Of a stretch of DNA of 54,007 nucleotides, positions 38,543 through 45,852 are shown one piece after another. This stretch comes from Staphylococcus caprae (GTDB lineage Bacteria > Bacillota > Bacilli > Staphylococcales > Staphylococcaceae): NCBI RefSeq assembly GCF_002902725.1, contig NZ_PPRT01000097.1:1-54007 (forward strand), given 5' to 3'. Below the pieces are notes generated by a model that was given only the letters and a program-made list of their open reading frames with translations, did no database searches and was not told the DNA's origin. The position numbers and the translations under genes were made by a program. Numbering within the stretch: the stretch's first letter is position 1; the number at the start of each line of letters is the position of its first letter.

Positions 38543-38802
38543 ACAACAAAAAAGCCTACAATAGCAAAATCCTTCCATTATCCTTTCTAAAATAATGTAA
38601 AAGAATTTATAACTACTGTAGGCTTCAATTCAACTCAAGTATGTATAGATAACTCGTCCACAAGTTACCTTTTAATTTCTTTATTTAAATAAGCTGCCTA
38701 TATATTGTTTGTAGCAAAGCAAGAACTCTTTCTTCTCCATCAATTAAGATATAAAATCCAGAATTGCTAGAGTAAGACTTAGTTGTTACTTTTGCGCATA
38801 TT
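38543..38802 (-). ncRNA. Candidate leader RNA or small RNA upstream of mpsA
   Basis: A near-consensus promoter would start a minus-strand transcript near 38802. It would run about 250 bases to a long terminator-like hairpin. No T-box, S-box or other riboswitch I know is recognisable. A 19-codon frame inside lacks a ribosome site. It may be an attenuation leader of mpsABC or a stand-alone RNA. Confidence 0.45.
38546..38626 (-). terminator. Long hairpin terminator/attenuator ahead of mpsA
   Basis: Arms AAGCCTACAATAG (38552-38564) and CTACTGTAGGCTT (38613-38625) pair over 13 bases with one wobble. Inner stems AAATTC/GGATTT and CATTAT/ATAATG stack above. On the minus strand a run of T follows. 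Confidence 0.65.
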
Positions 38803-38808
38803 AACACA

Positions 38809-38837
38809 AATATACTTCAAATAGTGTCACAAGTCAA
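38809..38837 (-). promoter_or_regulatory. Promoter of the mpsA leader
   Basis: On the minus strand TTGACT (38832-38837), a 17-base spacer and TATATT (38809-38814). Confidence 0.65.
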
Positions 38838-38927
38838 TTAATTACGTACATTCATCCCTCTTTCATCTACCTAAAATAAGGTTAAATTAGGAAAAGACAT
38901 CATTGCTATAAACGTGAATATTAAGGT

Positions 38928-38945
38928 TTTGTAAAGGTTTACAAA
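38928..38945. promoter_or_regulatory. cre-like palindrome between mpsA and the PSM genes
   Basis: TTTGTAAAGGTTTACAAA has perfect eight-base arms. Its core TGTAAAGGTTTACA nearly repeats the treP site TGTAAAGGCTTACA and is one base off the CcpA consensus. Confidence 0.45.
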
Positions 38946-38997
38946 GATTCTCTACAATTAGGAAGTATTGTGTGTGATTAACTGGCCTAAAAATTTC

Positions 38998-39025
38998 ACT
39001 TAGGACATTGAATATACGAGTTAGG
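38998..39025 (+). promoter_or_regulatory. AgrA-type direct repeats of the PSM promoter
   Basis: ACTTAGG (38998-39004) and AGTTAGG (39019-39025) are 21 bases apart, the two-helical-turn spacing of AgrA repeats. A third similar element, AATTAGG, lies at 38956, exactly 42 bases before the first. The -10 TACAAT (39057-39062) has a weak -35, as in AgrA-dependent promoters. Confidence 0.65.
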
Positions 39026-39095
39026 AACTTTTACTCTACCCAAAGTATTATCTCGTTACAATAAAGATATCAAATAAGCAAAGGAGGTAATTTTA

Positions 39096-39164
39096 ATGAG
39101 TGATATCATCAATCAAATCGTTAAAGTACTCAAAGGCTTAATTGACAAACTTACAAAAAAATAA
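39096..39164 (+). CDS. psm-alpha: Phenol-soluble modulin, alpha type
   Basis: A 22-residue peptide beginning MSDIINQIVKVLKGLIDKL and ending in basic TKK, net charge about +3. Hydrophobic residues at i, i+3/4, i+7 form an amphipathic helix. It resembles S. epidermidis PSM-alpha (shared KGLID core). AAGGAGG lies eight bases before the ATG. PSMs are leaderless surfactant toxins exported by the Pmt ABC transporter; they lyse host cells and structure biofilms. AgrA-type repeats stand upstream. It was too short for a normal gene finder. Confidence 0.9.
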   Translation: MSDIINQIVKVLKGLIDKLTKK

Positions 39165-39257
39165 GTTTATTGATTCATCTAAAGCTATTACTTATGGCTT
39201 ATGAGTAGTCAATAAAAATTCTCTAACATACACCGATACGAAGGGAGGCCACTAAAC

Positions 39258-39329
39258 ATGGGTATCGTTACAACAATCATCGAAATCGTTAAAACTATCG
39301 TAGACTTAGTTAAAAAATTCAAAAAATAG
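39258..39329 (+). CDS. psm-delta: Phenol-soluble modulin, delta type
   Basis: A 23-residue peptide (IIEIVKTIVDLVKKFKK C-terminal part), net charge about +3. It is nearly identical to S. epidermidis PSM-delta, with conservative changes only. The ribosome site GGGAGG lies about nine bases upstream. It shares the transcript with the alpha-type gene, and a terminator follows. Same export and toxin role as the family. Confidence 0.9.
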   Translation: MGIVTTIIEIVKTIVDLVKKFKK

Positions 39330-39346
39330 TTCATACTAATACTTCA

Positions 39347-39376
39347 ACCACTATCCCTACGGATGGTGGTTTTTTT
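39347..39376 (+). terminator. Terminator of the PSM operon
   Basis: A ten-pair hairpin ACCACTATCC/GGATGGTGGT with loop CTAC is followed by six or more T residues. Confidence 0.8.
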
Positions 39377-39579
39377 ATGACTTATTATCCTTGTATGCAT
39401 TGATGCATCTATCCACACAAACAAACTCTCGCGCCATTTCTTTTGAATATTTATATTAAAGCTAAAAATAACTATTGTAATAAACATATGTATACATATA
39501 ATAGTATGTATAGCATACAATTTGCTAATTCAATTGTAATGCTAAGATCATAAAACGACATCGAAAGGAACGACAATAT

Positions 39580-39843
39580 ATGAAAAGACTCTCAATATTA
39601 AATATTTTATCCATTATTTTTACACTAATCAGTGTTTTTATTTGCTATACAACAATGTTTACTAATTTATATAACGAAAGTGGCTTTAGTTTTTGGTATT
39701 TCCCAGGTGCAACTTTCTTTGTGATATCTATTATTATTAACATCATAGGAATGTTTAAAGCCAACCAACCATTAAACGTCACTTTATTCTTAATTAACTT
39801 TTTCGTACTACTCATTTTCACTACGCCATTTGCTATAGCTTAA
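39580..39843 (+). CDS. Small hydrophobic membrane protein
   Basis: 87 residues with about three membrane segments (ILNILSIIFTLISVFICYTTMF; FFVISIIINIIGMF; LFLINFFVLLIFTTPFAIA) and few charges. A GAAAGGA ribosome site is ten bases upstream. It lies between the PSM operon and cobW. I do not recognise its family and no function can be assigned. Confidence 0.65.
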   Translation: MKRLSILNILSIIFTLISVFICYTTMFTNLYNESGFSFWYFPGATFFVISIIINIIGMFKANQPLNVTLFLINFFVLLIFTTPFAIA

Positions 39844-39860
39844 TTTTAATAAATTTAAAA

Positions 39861-39918
39861 AACAGGTTATTACGAAAGTAATGATATGACACACTTTTGC
39901 AATAACCTTAATTTTTTA
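39861..39918. terminator. Bidirectional terminator
   Basis: Arms AGGTTATT and AATAACCT separated by about 30 bases, with A and T runs on either side. It lies between the convergent small membrane protein and cobW genes. Confidence 0.5.
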
Positions 39919-40010
39919 TGCACTTTTCACGTGGAACAACAGTTTAAACTACTCAGATAAACCTTCCTATATATTATTCCAGCATTATTTCAGATTTACT
40001 ATAGTTTCCC

Positions 40011-41213
40011 TTACATCCTTTTATCATATTTCCACTGATAAGGATCGTGAAGCAAGCGCCAATCTTGATCCATTTCTTCAGTATTAATCAAGCACGCATC
40101 TAGTTGTCTAGTAATCTCTTCTTGATTTAATTCAGTTCCAATAATAACGAACTGCGTATGTCTATCACCATATTCTAAATCCCATTCAGCAGCTATCTCT
40201 TCACGAGCCATAAGAATCTCACGTTGTTTTTGTTCAGGCATTGTCGCCACCCAATATGTGACTGGATGGACATCACAAGAAGACCCTGCCTGCGAGAGTA
40301 AACATGCAACACTATTGTGTTGTGCGAACCAAACAATACCTTTGGATCTTACAATATTGCTAGGTAAATGATCGAACCACTCTTTAAAACGATCAGCGTT
40401 GAATGGAAGTTTTCTACGATACACAAATGATGAAATGCCATATTCTTCAGTCTCAGGCGTATGATGTTCATGTCCACCATGTGTGAGTTCTTTTATCCAC
40501 CCGGCAGACTCACTTGCCTTCTCGAAATCAAATAACTGAGTATTCAACACTTCTGATAAATCAACTTCTGCATTGACTGTTTTGATCATCTTAGCTTCGG
40601 GCTGTAATGCACGAAGTGTTTTCTCCAGTTTTGCTAATGCTTCTTTACTTACTAAATCAATTTTATTAATAATCATGACATCACAAAATTCAACTTGATC
40701 GATGAGTAAATCGGCAATCGTACGTTCATCGGCGTCTCCGATGCTTTCATCTCTATCCATCAATAAATCTTCTGATTGAATATCATTAATAAAACGATTG
40801 GCATCCACAACGGTTACCATTGTATCTAATCTGCATATAGCAGTTAAATCAATCCCTAATTCTTCATCTATATACGAAAACGTTTGAGCTACTGGTACAG
40901 GTTCTGAAATTCCTGTGGATTCAATGACAATTTGATCAATGCCACCCTTTCTCACTAAACGTTCAACTTCTTTAAGTAAATCATCTCTCAAAGTGCAACA
41001 GATACATCCATTTGAAAGTTCTACAAGTTTCTCATCCGTCCTAGAAAGTCCTCCCCCTTGTGCTACTAAATCCTTATCGATATTGACTTCGCTCATATCA
41101 TTAACAATCACTGCGATACGGCGTCCCTCTCTATTTTTCAAAATATGATTCAGTAATGTTGTTTTTCCAGAACCTAAGTATCCACTTAGAACTGTCACGG
41201 GTATTTTAGCCAT
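40011..41213 (-). CDS. CobW/COG0523-family GTPase, probable zinc metallochaperone
   Basis: 400 residues. Walker [10 protein letters not shown] at 11-19, the metal motif CxCC (Cys70, 72 and 73 in NGCICCTL), NKID-type guanine specificity (MIINKIDLV) and a C-terminal CobW_C domain. A histidine-rich patch ([10 protein letters not shown]) may bind metal. A near-perfect Zur box lies just upstream, so this belongs to the zinc-starvation (YciC/ZNG-like) branch rather than cobalamin synthesis. No cobalamin genes are nearby. Confidence 0.88.
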   Translation of the reverse strand: MAKIPVTVLSGYLGSGKTTLLNHILKNREGRRIAVIVNDMSEVNIDKDLVAQGGGLSRTDEKLVELSNGCICCTLRDDLLKEVERLVRKGGIDQIVIESTGISEPVPVAQTFSYIDEELGIDLTAICRLDTMVTVVDANRFINDIQSEDLLMDRDESIGDADERTIADLLIDQVEFCDVMIINKIDLVSKEALAKLEKTLRALQPEAKMIKTVNAEVDLSEVLNTQLFDFEKASESAGWIKELTHGGHEHHTPETEEYGISSFVYRRKLPFNADRFKEWFDHLPSNIVRSKGIVWFAQHNSVACLLSQAGSSCDVHPVTYWVATMPEQKQREILMAREEIAAEWDLEYGDRHTQFVIIGTELNQEEITRQLDACLINTEEMDQDWRLLHDPYQWKYDKRM

Positions 41214-41233
41214 TTAAAGAACTCCTCTTTATG

Positions 41234-41256
41234 TAAATAGTAATTATTACGTTTTA
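41234..41256. promoter_or_regulatory. Zur box upstream of the CobW gene
   Basis: TAAATAGTAATTATTACG plus TTTTA is an inverted repeat that fits the Firmicute Zur consensus (TAAATCGTAATNATTACGATTTA) with two deviations. It lies about 20 bases before the start codon. Confidence 0.75.
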
Positions 41257-41331
41257 CATTTTAAAGAAGTTAATCCTATTAATCAATACTTTATTTTTGA
41301 AAATAATTTTACTCCCCGCATACATTAAAAA

Positions 41332-41367
41332 GGTTAGTTGAAAATACATGCACGTTTTCAACTAACC
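41332..41367 (-). terminator. Terminator after the VOC gene
   Basis: A perfect 13-base stem GGTTAGTTGAAAA/TTTTCAACTAACC followed on the minus strand by a T run. Confidence 0.8.
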
Positions 41368-41386
41368 CATCGAACAATATTTAACT

Positions 41387-41770
41387 TTAAAAAGTACCAT
41401 CAATAAAATAATTAAAAACCCAAGTAATACCATTCAAACGATCTTTAACTTCAGCATGATACGCGTTAAAAAATGTTTTATATAATTTAACTTTAATATG
41501 TCCACCATCGTCGATTAAACGTTGATATACACGTTCTAATTCTTCCTTAGAATCACAATCGACAAGAAGATGTGGATTTTTAGAAATAGAATGTTTATGA
41601 AAGGTATCAGAGAAATGAACGAACGTGTTTTCTCCGATAATAAGTTGGGCATGATATGTTTTACCATCTTTAGCTATTAAAATTTCAGTGTTTGCTTGAA
41701 AGACATCTTTGTAATAACTTAATGATTTATCTACATCCTTTACATATATAAATGGATTGACGCTCTTCAT
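41387..41770 (-). CDS. VOC-superfamily (glyoxalase/PhnB-like) protein
   Basis: 127 residues with paired beta-alpha-beta-beta-beta modules: NPFIYVKDVDKSLSYYKDVFQ at the start and the second half from about 65. This is the vicinal-oxygen-chelate fold of PhnB/glyoxalase-like proteins. The usual metal ligands are not all obvious, so activity is uncertain. GGAGGG precedes the ATG. Confidence 0.78.
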   Translation of the reverse strand: MKSVNPFIYVKDVDKSLSYYKDVFQANTEILIAKDGKTYHAQLIIGENTFVHFSDTFHKHSISKNPHLLVDCDSKEELERVYQRLIDDGGHIKVKLYKTFFNAYHAEVKDRLNGITWVFNYFIDGTF

Positions 41771-41886
41771 AAATCCCTCCGAATTATTAGACTTAAAGTT
41801 TGTTTTACAAATATATATTAAACTTTCGAAAATTTCAAAAATCTAAATGTTGATTTTTTTGACGTTTTACTACAATCTAATACAAC

Positions 41887-41911
41887 AAAACCACTCCCTA
41901 ATGGAGTGGCC
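41887..41911 (-). terminator. Terminator after the 26-residue peptide gene
   Basis: A hairpin CCACTCC/GGAGTGG with a five-base loop is followed on the minus strand by T-rich sequence, just past the stop codon. Confidence 0.65.
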
Positions 41912-41917
41912 ATCTAT

Positions 41918-41998
41918 TTAAAATTTAGGTGCACCATTTACTAAAATACTTCTTAAGAAATCGAAGACTTTTTTCGCGAATTGAATTAAATCACTCAT
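41918..41998 (-). CDS. PSM-like 26-residue amphipathic peptide
   Basis: The peptide begins MSDLIQFAKKVFDFLRSI and ends VNGAPKF (26 residues, net charge about +2). Hydrophobics at 4, 5, 7, 8, 11, 12, 14, 15, 18 and 19 against K, D, R and S on the other face give a strongly amphipathic helix, with a non-helical Asn-Gly-Ala-Pro tail. The ribosome site AGAGGAG lies nine bases upstream and a terminator follows the stop. Its own promoter with an AgrA-like box lies upstream. It differs from the two PSMs at 39.1-39.3 kb and could be a novel PSM, a delta-toxin relative or a leaderless bacteriocin. A role as substrate of the adjacent cluster is possible but less likely. Confidence 0.75.
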   Translation of the reverse strand: MSDLIQFAKKVFDFLRSILVNGAPKF

Positions 41999-42070
41999 GA
42001 ATTTCATCTCCTCTCAATTATTTTTTTACATTTTCATTATAAAACCTTAAAACTACAATGAATCAATTTT

Positions 42071-42099
42071 GCCTAACTGACAAACATCAATACATAAAT
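42071..42099 (-). promoter_or_regulatory. AgrA-like repeats upstream of the 26-residue peptide
   Basis: On the minus strand CAGTTAGGC (42071-42079) is an excellent AgrA half-site. A weaker copy, CATTTATG, lies exactly 21 bases upstream. A TATAAT lies about 30 bases downstream, the same spacing as in the PSM operon promoter. Confidence 0.6.
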
Positions 42100-42200
42100 G
42101 TTGAAATTACAACAAAATATTACAATTAAAATCTATATTTATACACTTAGGAAGTTAAATATACAATCACCAACTTAAGATAACTATCTCTTCATAATGA

Positions 42201-43379
42201 TTATGCAAGTTTATTACTTTTATAGAAAAATAATATACTGAATGACGTTATGATAGATAATAACCCAAACAACAACCAATCTTGTTGAATACGGTCTAAA
42301 CATAAGCCGCCTATAATTGGTGCCAACAGAGCACCTAGATTTTGTAACCCAGCTAACGAATAATACGTACCTTTATAACTACAATTGGATAATTCATCAA
42401 TCCGAATATCCATCATTGTAAACACCAGCATTTCACCCAAGGTAAACACAACCATTGCGATACATTTGAAGATAATATCATCAACTGTCCCTAGCACAAA
42501 TAAACTTATGGGCAATAAGGCAGCTCCTGTTATCATTGCTGTCTTAATGGATGTGCGTTTGCTAAAGAAATAAACGAAAAATTGGCATGTAATAACTGTA
42601 ATTCCATTTATTGAAAGTAACAGTGCAAATAACTTTGAAGCGTCAGTATTTTTATAATGCGACGCAAAGAATTGGGGCAATATACTAGTCATAACGGTAT
42701 AACCAAACATAAATAGGACTAATCCAATGATTAAACACGAATATGCTCTATCATCACGAAATGTAGTATATATGCGACTAATATCAATTTTCAAAGTATT
42801 ATTTTTATTTTTCAAATCTAATTTAAGTATGAAAAATGCATAAACAAATGCATTGAAATTGATACAATAAGCCATAAAAATGATGTAACAAATGATATTA
42901 ACGCCTAAAAATTGCAACTGAACTGACAGTAATGGAGCCAATGTAGCTGAAATATTAACAAGATAATAGCGTACATTAAATACCAATTCCTTATCCTTTT
43001 TTTTAGTGAATAATGCCAAAATTGTTTTATATGTCGGAGAAAGAAGACTACTTCCTATACTATTAACTAAAGCAAATATAATGAAAAATATATATTTACT
43101 GATTAAAGGGAAACACAGAAAACTCATTGACGATAGAAATAAACCAGAAAAAATAATAATTTTTTTATCTATTTTATCGATAAAAGGGGCCGCTATAAAA
43201 CTCATAAATAAAGATGTGATCGCAAAGGTCGAAACAACCAACCCTATTTCCAAACCACTAAAATGATAGTTTTGAGCTAAATAAATTGATAAAAAAGGTA
43301 TGATTAGAAAATAGCTAAATCTTTCAAGAAATGTAGCTAAAAATAGTATATATGTGATTTCAGGTAAATTTTTCAACAA
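42201..43379 (-). CDS. MFS-type exporter of the accessory cluster
   Basis: 392 residues, twelve predicted membrane segments, major-facilitator superfamily of the drug/peptide efflux type. Short charged loops, including KIDKKIIIF after the first pair and a central loop rich in Lys/Asn (LDLKNKNNTLKID), fit MFS topology. The start is TTG with AAAGGAG before it; a second TTG follows immediately. It ends the five-gene operon, 14 bases after an ATP-grasp gene, so it most likely exports the product and gives self-immunity. Confidence 0.85.
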   Translation of the reverse strand: MLKNLPEITYILFLATFLERFSYFLIIPFLSIYLAQNYHFSGLEIGLVVSTFAITSLFMSFIAAPFIDKIDKKIIIFSGLFLSSMSFLCFPLISKYIFFIIFALVNSIGSSLLSPTYKTILALFTKKKDKELVFNVRYYLVNISATLAPLLSVQLQFLGVNIICYIIFMAYCINFNAFVYAFFILKLDLKNKNNTLKIDISRIYTTFRDDRAYSCLIIGLVLFMFGYTVMTSILPQFFASHYKNTDASKLFALLLSINGITVITCQFFVYFFSKRTSIKTAMITGAALLPISLFVLGTVDDIIFKCIAMVVFTLGEMLVFTMMDIRIDELSNCSYKGTYYSLAGLQNLGALLAPIIGGLCLDRIQQDWLLFGLLSIITSFSILFFYKSNKLA

Positions 43380-43393
43380 AAATCTCCTTTATT

Positions 43394-44605
43394 CTAATGA
43401 TGTTGTTCCCATATAACATTTTTTTCATACCAATCAGTGACAATATTAATTCTAGAAATAAGTTCTTGTTCATTATTGCCTTCTATTAAAACAGATATGA
43501 TATGATCCACGCTAAATTGCGCATCGTTATAGGTTTTATTTTTTTGAGCAGTATTTTTAAATTTTACTATCCAGTCATAATCTAAGTGTTTCTTAATACC
43601 TTTATAAACACCATTTTGAGGTGGTAGTAAAACAAAGCCAGAGTATCGTTCAACAGATTCTTGTTGAATTGTACATGCATGATCCTCATACATTTGCATA
43701 TATAAACTTTCTTTATTCAAGTGAATATTCGTCGAGTTCTGAATGACGTTTCCTACTTCTGCACCTCCAGTTCTACTTCCTATTTCACAAAAATATATCT
43801 CACCACTATCAGTTAAGAAAAATTCGGCATGAAATGAACCGTTTGGAAAGCTAGGTAATGTATCTATGACTTTTTCAGCTTGTGCTTTGAAAGTGATATT
43901 TAATGCATTACTTTCATCAATCATATAACTCGCTAAAGGTTGATTTTTTTGAAATTCTAAGCAACCTTTATAATATTTAGAAACATAAGAAACGATGACT
44001 TTATTATTATGAATTAGTCCATCAACATGATACATATCTCCATTTATAAACGCTTCGATTTCATAATTATTTATATTTCTATTTTCTTCAAAAAAGGTGT
44101 CTATATCTTGTTGATTTTTAGCTATAAATACATCCATAGAACCTGAACCATAGATGGGTTTTAACACCACAGGATAGTTAGTTTGTTGTACAAAATTTTC
44201 AACTTGTGCTTTAGAAATGACTTTTTCAAATTTAGGAATATTTACAGATGAACCGTGAAGTAATTGCTTCATCAATAGTTTATTTCTATATGCTTCCGCA
44301 CTTATCAATGACTGGCCGGGACAATGTAGTATCTCTCTTAACTTTGCACTTCGCACAACGTCAAATTCTGAGATAGATAATATGTTAGTGATATTGTACT
44401 TTTTGCTTAACTGTATCGCTTTAATTTCAACATCCACGTTATCCACGTAGTTCTCAAATGATTCAATGAATAAAAAATGATGTTGATTAAACGTATGTTC
44501 TTTTTCTTGCGGGCAAAAAAGAATGATATTTTCTTCTGCATTTGGAAACCACACATCATAAGGCGTTTTGTTTCCATCGGTATTAGACAATATAATGACA
44601 GTCAT
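43394..44605 (-). CDS. ATP-grasp ligase (second of the cluster)
   Basis: 403 residues. An N-terminal Rossmann-like domain is followed by an ATP-grasp core: the nucleotide lysine and glycine loop in VVLKPIYGSGSMDVF (about 147-160), metal-binding residues in YFCEIGSRTGGAEV (about 271-284). These fit the carboxylate-amine ligase group that includes BacD and dapdiamide-type peptide-bond enzymes. It would activate a carboxylate as acyl phosphate and join it to an amine. Its start overlaps the previous stop by four bases. The sequence is quite different from the other ATP-grasp protein, suggesting two different condensation steps. Confidence 0.85.
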   Translation of the reverse strand: MTVIILSNTDGNKTPYDVWFPNAEENIILFCPQEKEHTFNQHHFLFIESFENYVDNVDVEIKAIQLSKKYNITNILSISEFDVVRSAKLREILHCPGQSLISAEAYRNKLLMKQLLHGSSVNIPKFEKVISKAQVENFVQQTNYPVVLKPIYGSGSMDVFIAKNQQDIDTFFEENRNINNYEIEAFINGDMYHVDGLIHNNKVIVSYVSKYYKGCLEFQKNQPLASYMIDESNALNITFKAQAEKVIDTLPSFPNGSFHAEFFLTDSGEIYFCEIGSRTGGAEVGNVIQNSTNIHLNKESLYMQMYEDHACTIQQESVERYSGFVLLPPQNGVYKGIKKHLDYDWIVKFKNTAQKNKTYNDAQFSVDHIISVLIEGNNEQELISRINIVTDWYEKNVIWEQHH

Positions 44606-45849
44606 TGTATCTCCACCTTTATAAATGATTCGATTTCTCCGATGATGTTTTCAATATCTTTAGTGCTTTGTCCTTCTAAAATAATATTGGCAATGAAGCA
44701 ACTAGAGAAATGTTCAGGTGGCATGATGACTTCGTCACCTTCTTCTTTCAAAGGTATGACAGCTATGACGCCAGGTATTTCCATAATAGAATCCAAACCT
44801 ACAATTTTTTTGAATATTCCACTTTGATATGCGCGTATACTATAAAAGCATAATTTCTTATTACCATTTTCATAATCTGGCCAACGATCTTTAACATGAT
44901 GTCCAACAGCAACATCGATAATTTTTTCAATAAATGAATGCCCTGAAGATAGTCTGATAAGATGTGATGTTATAAATCCGCCAGCTGGTCTTGCCGCAAT
45001 CTCTATCACTTTGAACCCAGATTTCGTTAACCGACCTTCTAAATGAAAAGCACAGTGATCAATATCTAAACTTTGAATCGCCAATTTAGTTTTCTTTTTG
45101 ATTTCATCTTTAACTTTTTTAGGCTTATCAGAAGGAAAAAATGCAATATATTCTAAAGAGAATTCAGCTGTTACGCTTTTATCAGTAATCCCAGCTATAA
45201 ATATTTCTTTATTTTGCACAACGCCTTCAACAGAGACCTCTTCTCCTTCAATGTATTCTTCATAAATATATTGGTTAGGATAGTAACGGTAAACTTTATC
45301 TTTTTTAGGAGAGGTAGAATCCAATAATAAATTAAACGTATCTTCTAAATGTGCTTTACTTTCAATTTTAAAAATGCCTTTACTACCAGAGGCGCCAACT
45401 GGTTTTAATATACCTGGTATTCCAATCTGAGTGACTGCCTCTTTTAAATCGTTCAAGCTTTCAACCTCTTGAAATTTCGGGCAAAGCCCCTCAACATTCG
45501 ACATCGCACGTCTCATCAAATATTTATTTCTCACATTTTGCACAATTTCCGGATTTATACCAGGTAAACCCAATTCTTTGTTTAAAAAAGACACAAGCTC
45601 TACATCTTTATCTGACCAGGTAAAAACACCACTAATTTTTATGTTTTTGTTGTATTCAATAACTGTATTAATCGTTTTTTGAATTTCATAAGAATTAATA
45701 ATAATTAAATCATCTAATAAATGACCGATTAACTTAGGGTCTTTATCTGCCATTAAAACTACTCGATATCCTAAATTTTTTGCTTCTATAATAGGTTGAA
45801 TTCTCTCTACCTTATGGCTTCTTAAGTTTATAAATAGTAAGGTTTCCAT
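44602..45849 (-). CDS. ATP-grasp ligase (first of the cluster)
   Basis: 415 residues. The core motifs are ILKPVGASGSKGIFKI (about 147-162, ATP lysine and loop), EEYIEGEEVSVEGVV (about 197-211) and VIEIAARPAGGF (about 281-292, magnesium site, with Ala where many family members have Asn). It belongs with carboxylate-amine/L-amino-acid ligases. The start is three bases from the stop of the upstream gene. With its neighbour it provides two amide- or ester-forming steps; the substrates cannot be read from sequence. Confidence 0.85.
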   Translation of the reverse strand: METLLFINLRSHKVERIQPIIEAKNLGYRVVLMADKDPKLIGHLLDDLIIINSYEIQKTINTVIEYNKNIKISGVFTWSDKDVELVSFLNKELGLPGINPEIVQNVRNKYLMRRAMSNVEGLCPKFQEVESLNDLKEAVTQIGIPGILKPVGASGSKGIFKIESKAHLEDTFNLLLDSTSPKKDKVYRYYPNQYIYEEYIEGEEVSVEGVVQNKEIFIAGITDKSVTAEFSLEYIAFFPSDKPKKVKDEIKKKTKLAIQSLDIDHCAFHLEGRLTKSGFKVIEIAARPAGGFITSHLIRLSSGHSFIEKIIDVAVGHHVKDRWPDYENGNKKLCFYSIRAYQSGIFKKIVGLDSIMEIPGVIAVIPLKEEGDEVIMPPEHFSSCFIANIILEGQSTKDIENIIGEIESFIKVEIQ

Positions 45850-45852
45850 ATC

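Noticed and set aside
42190..42205. Fur-like CATAATGATTATG palindrome
   Set aside because: It overlaps the stop codon of the MFS gene, has three deviations from the consensus and no promoter beside it.
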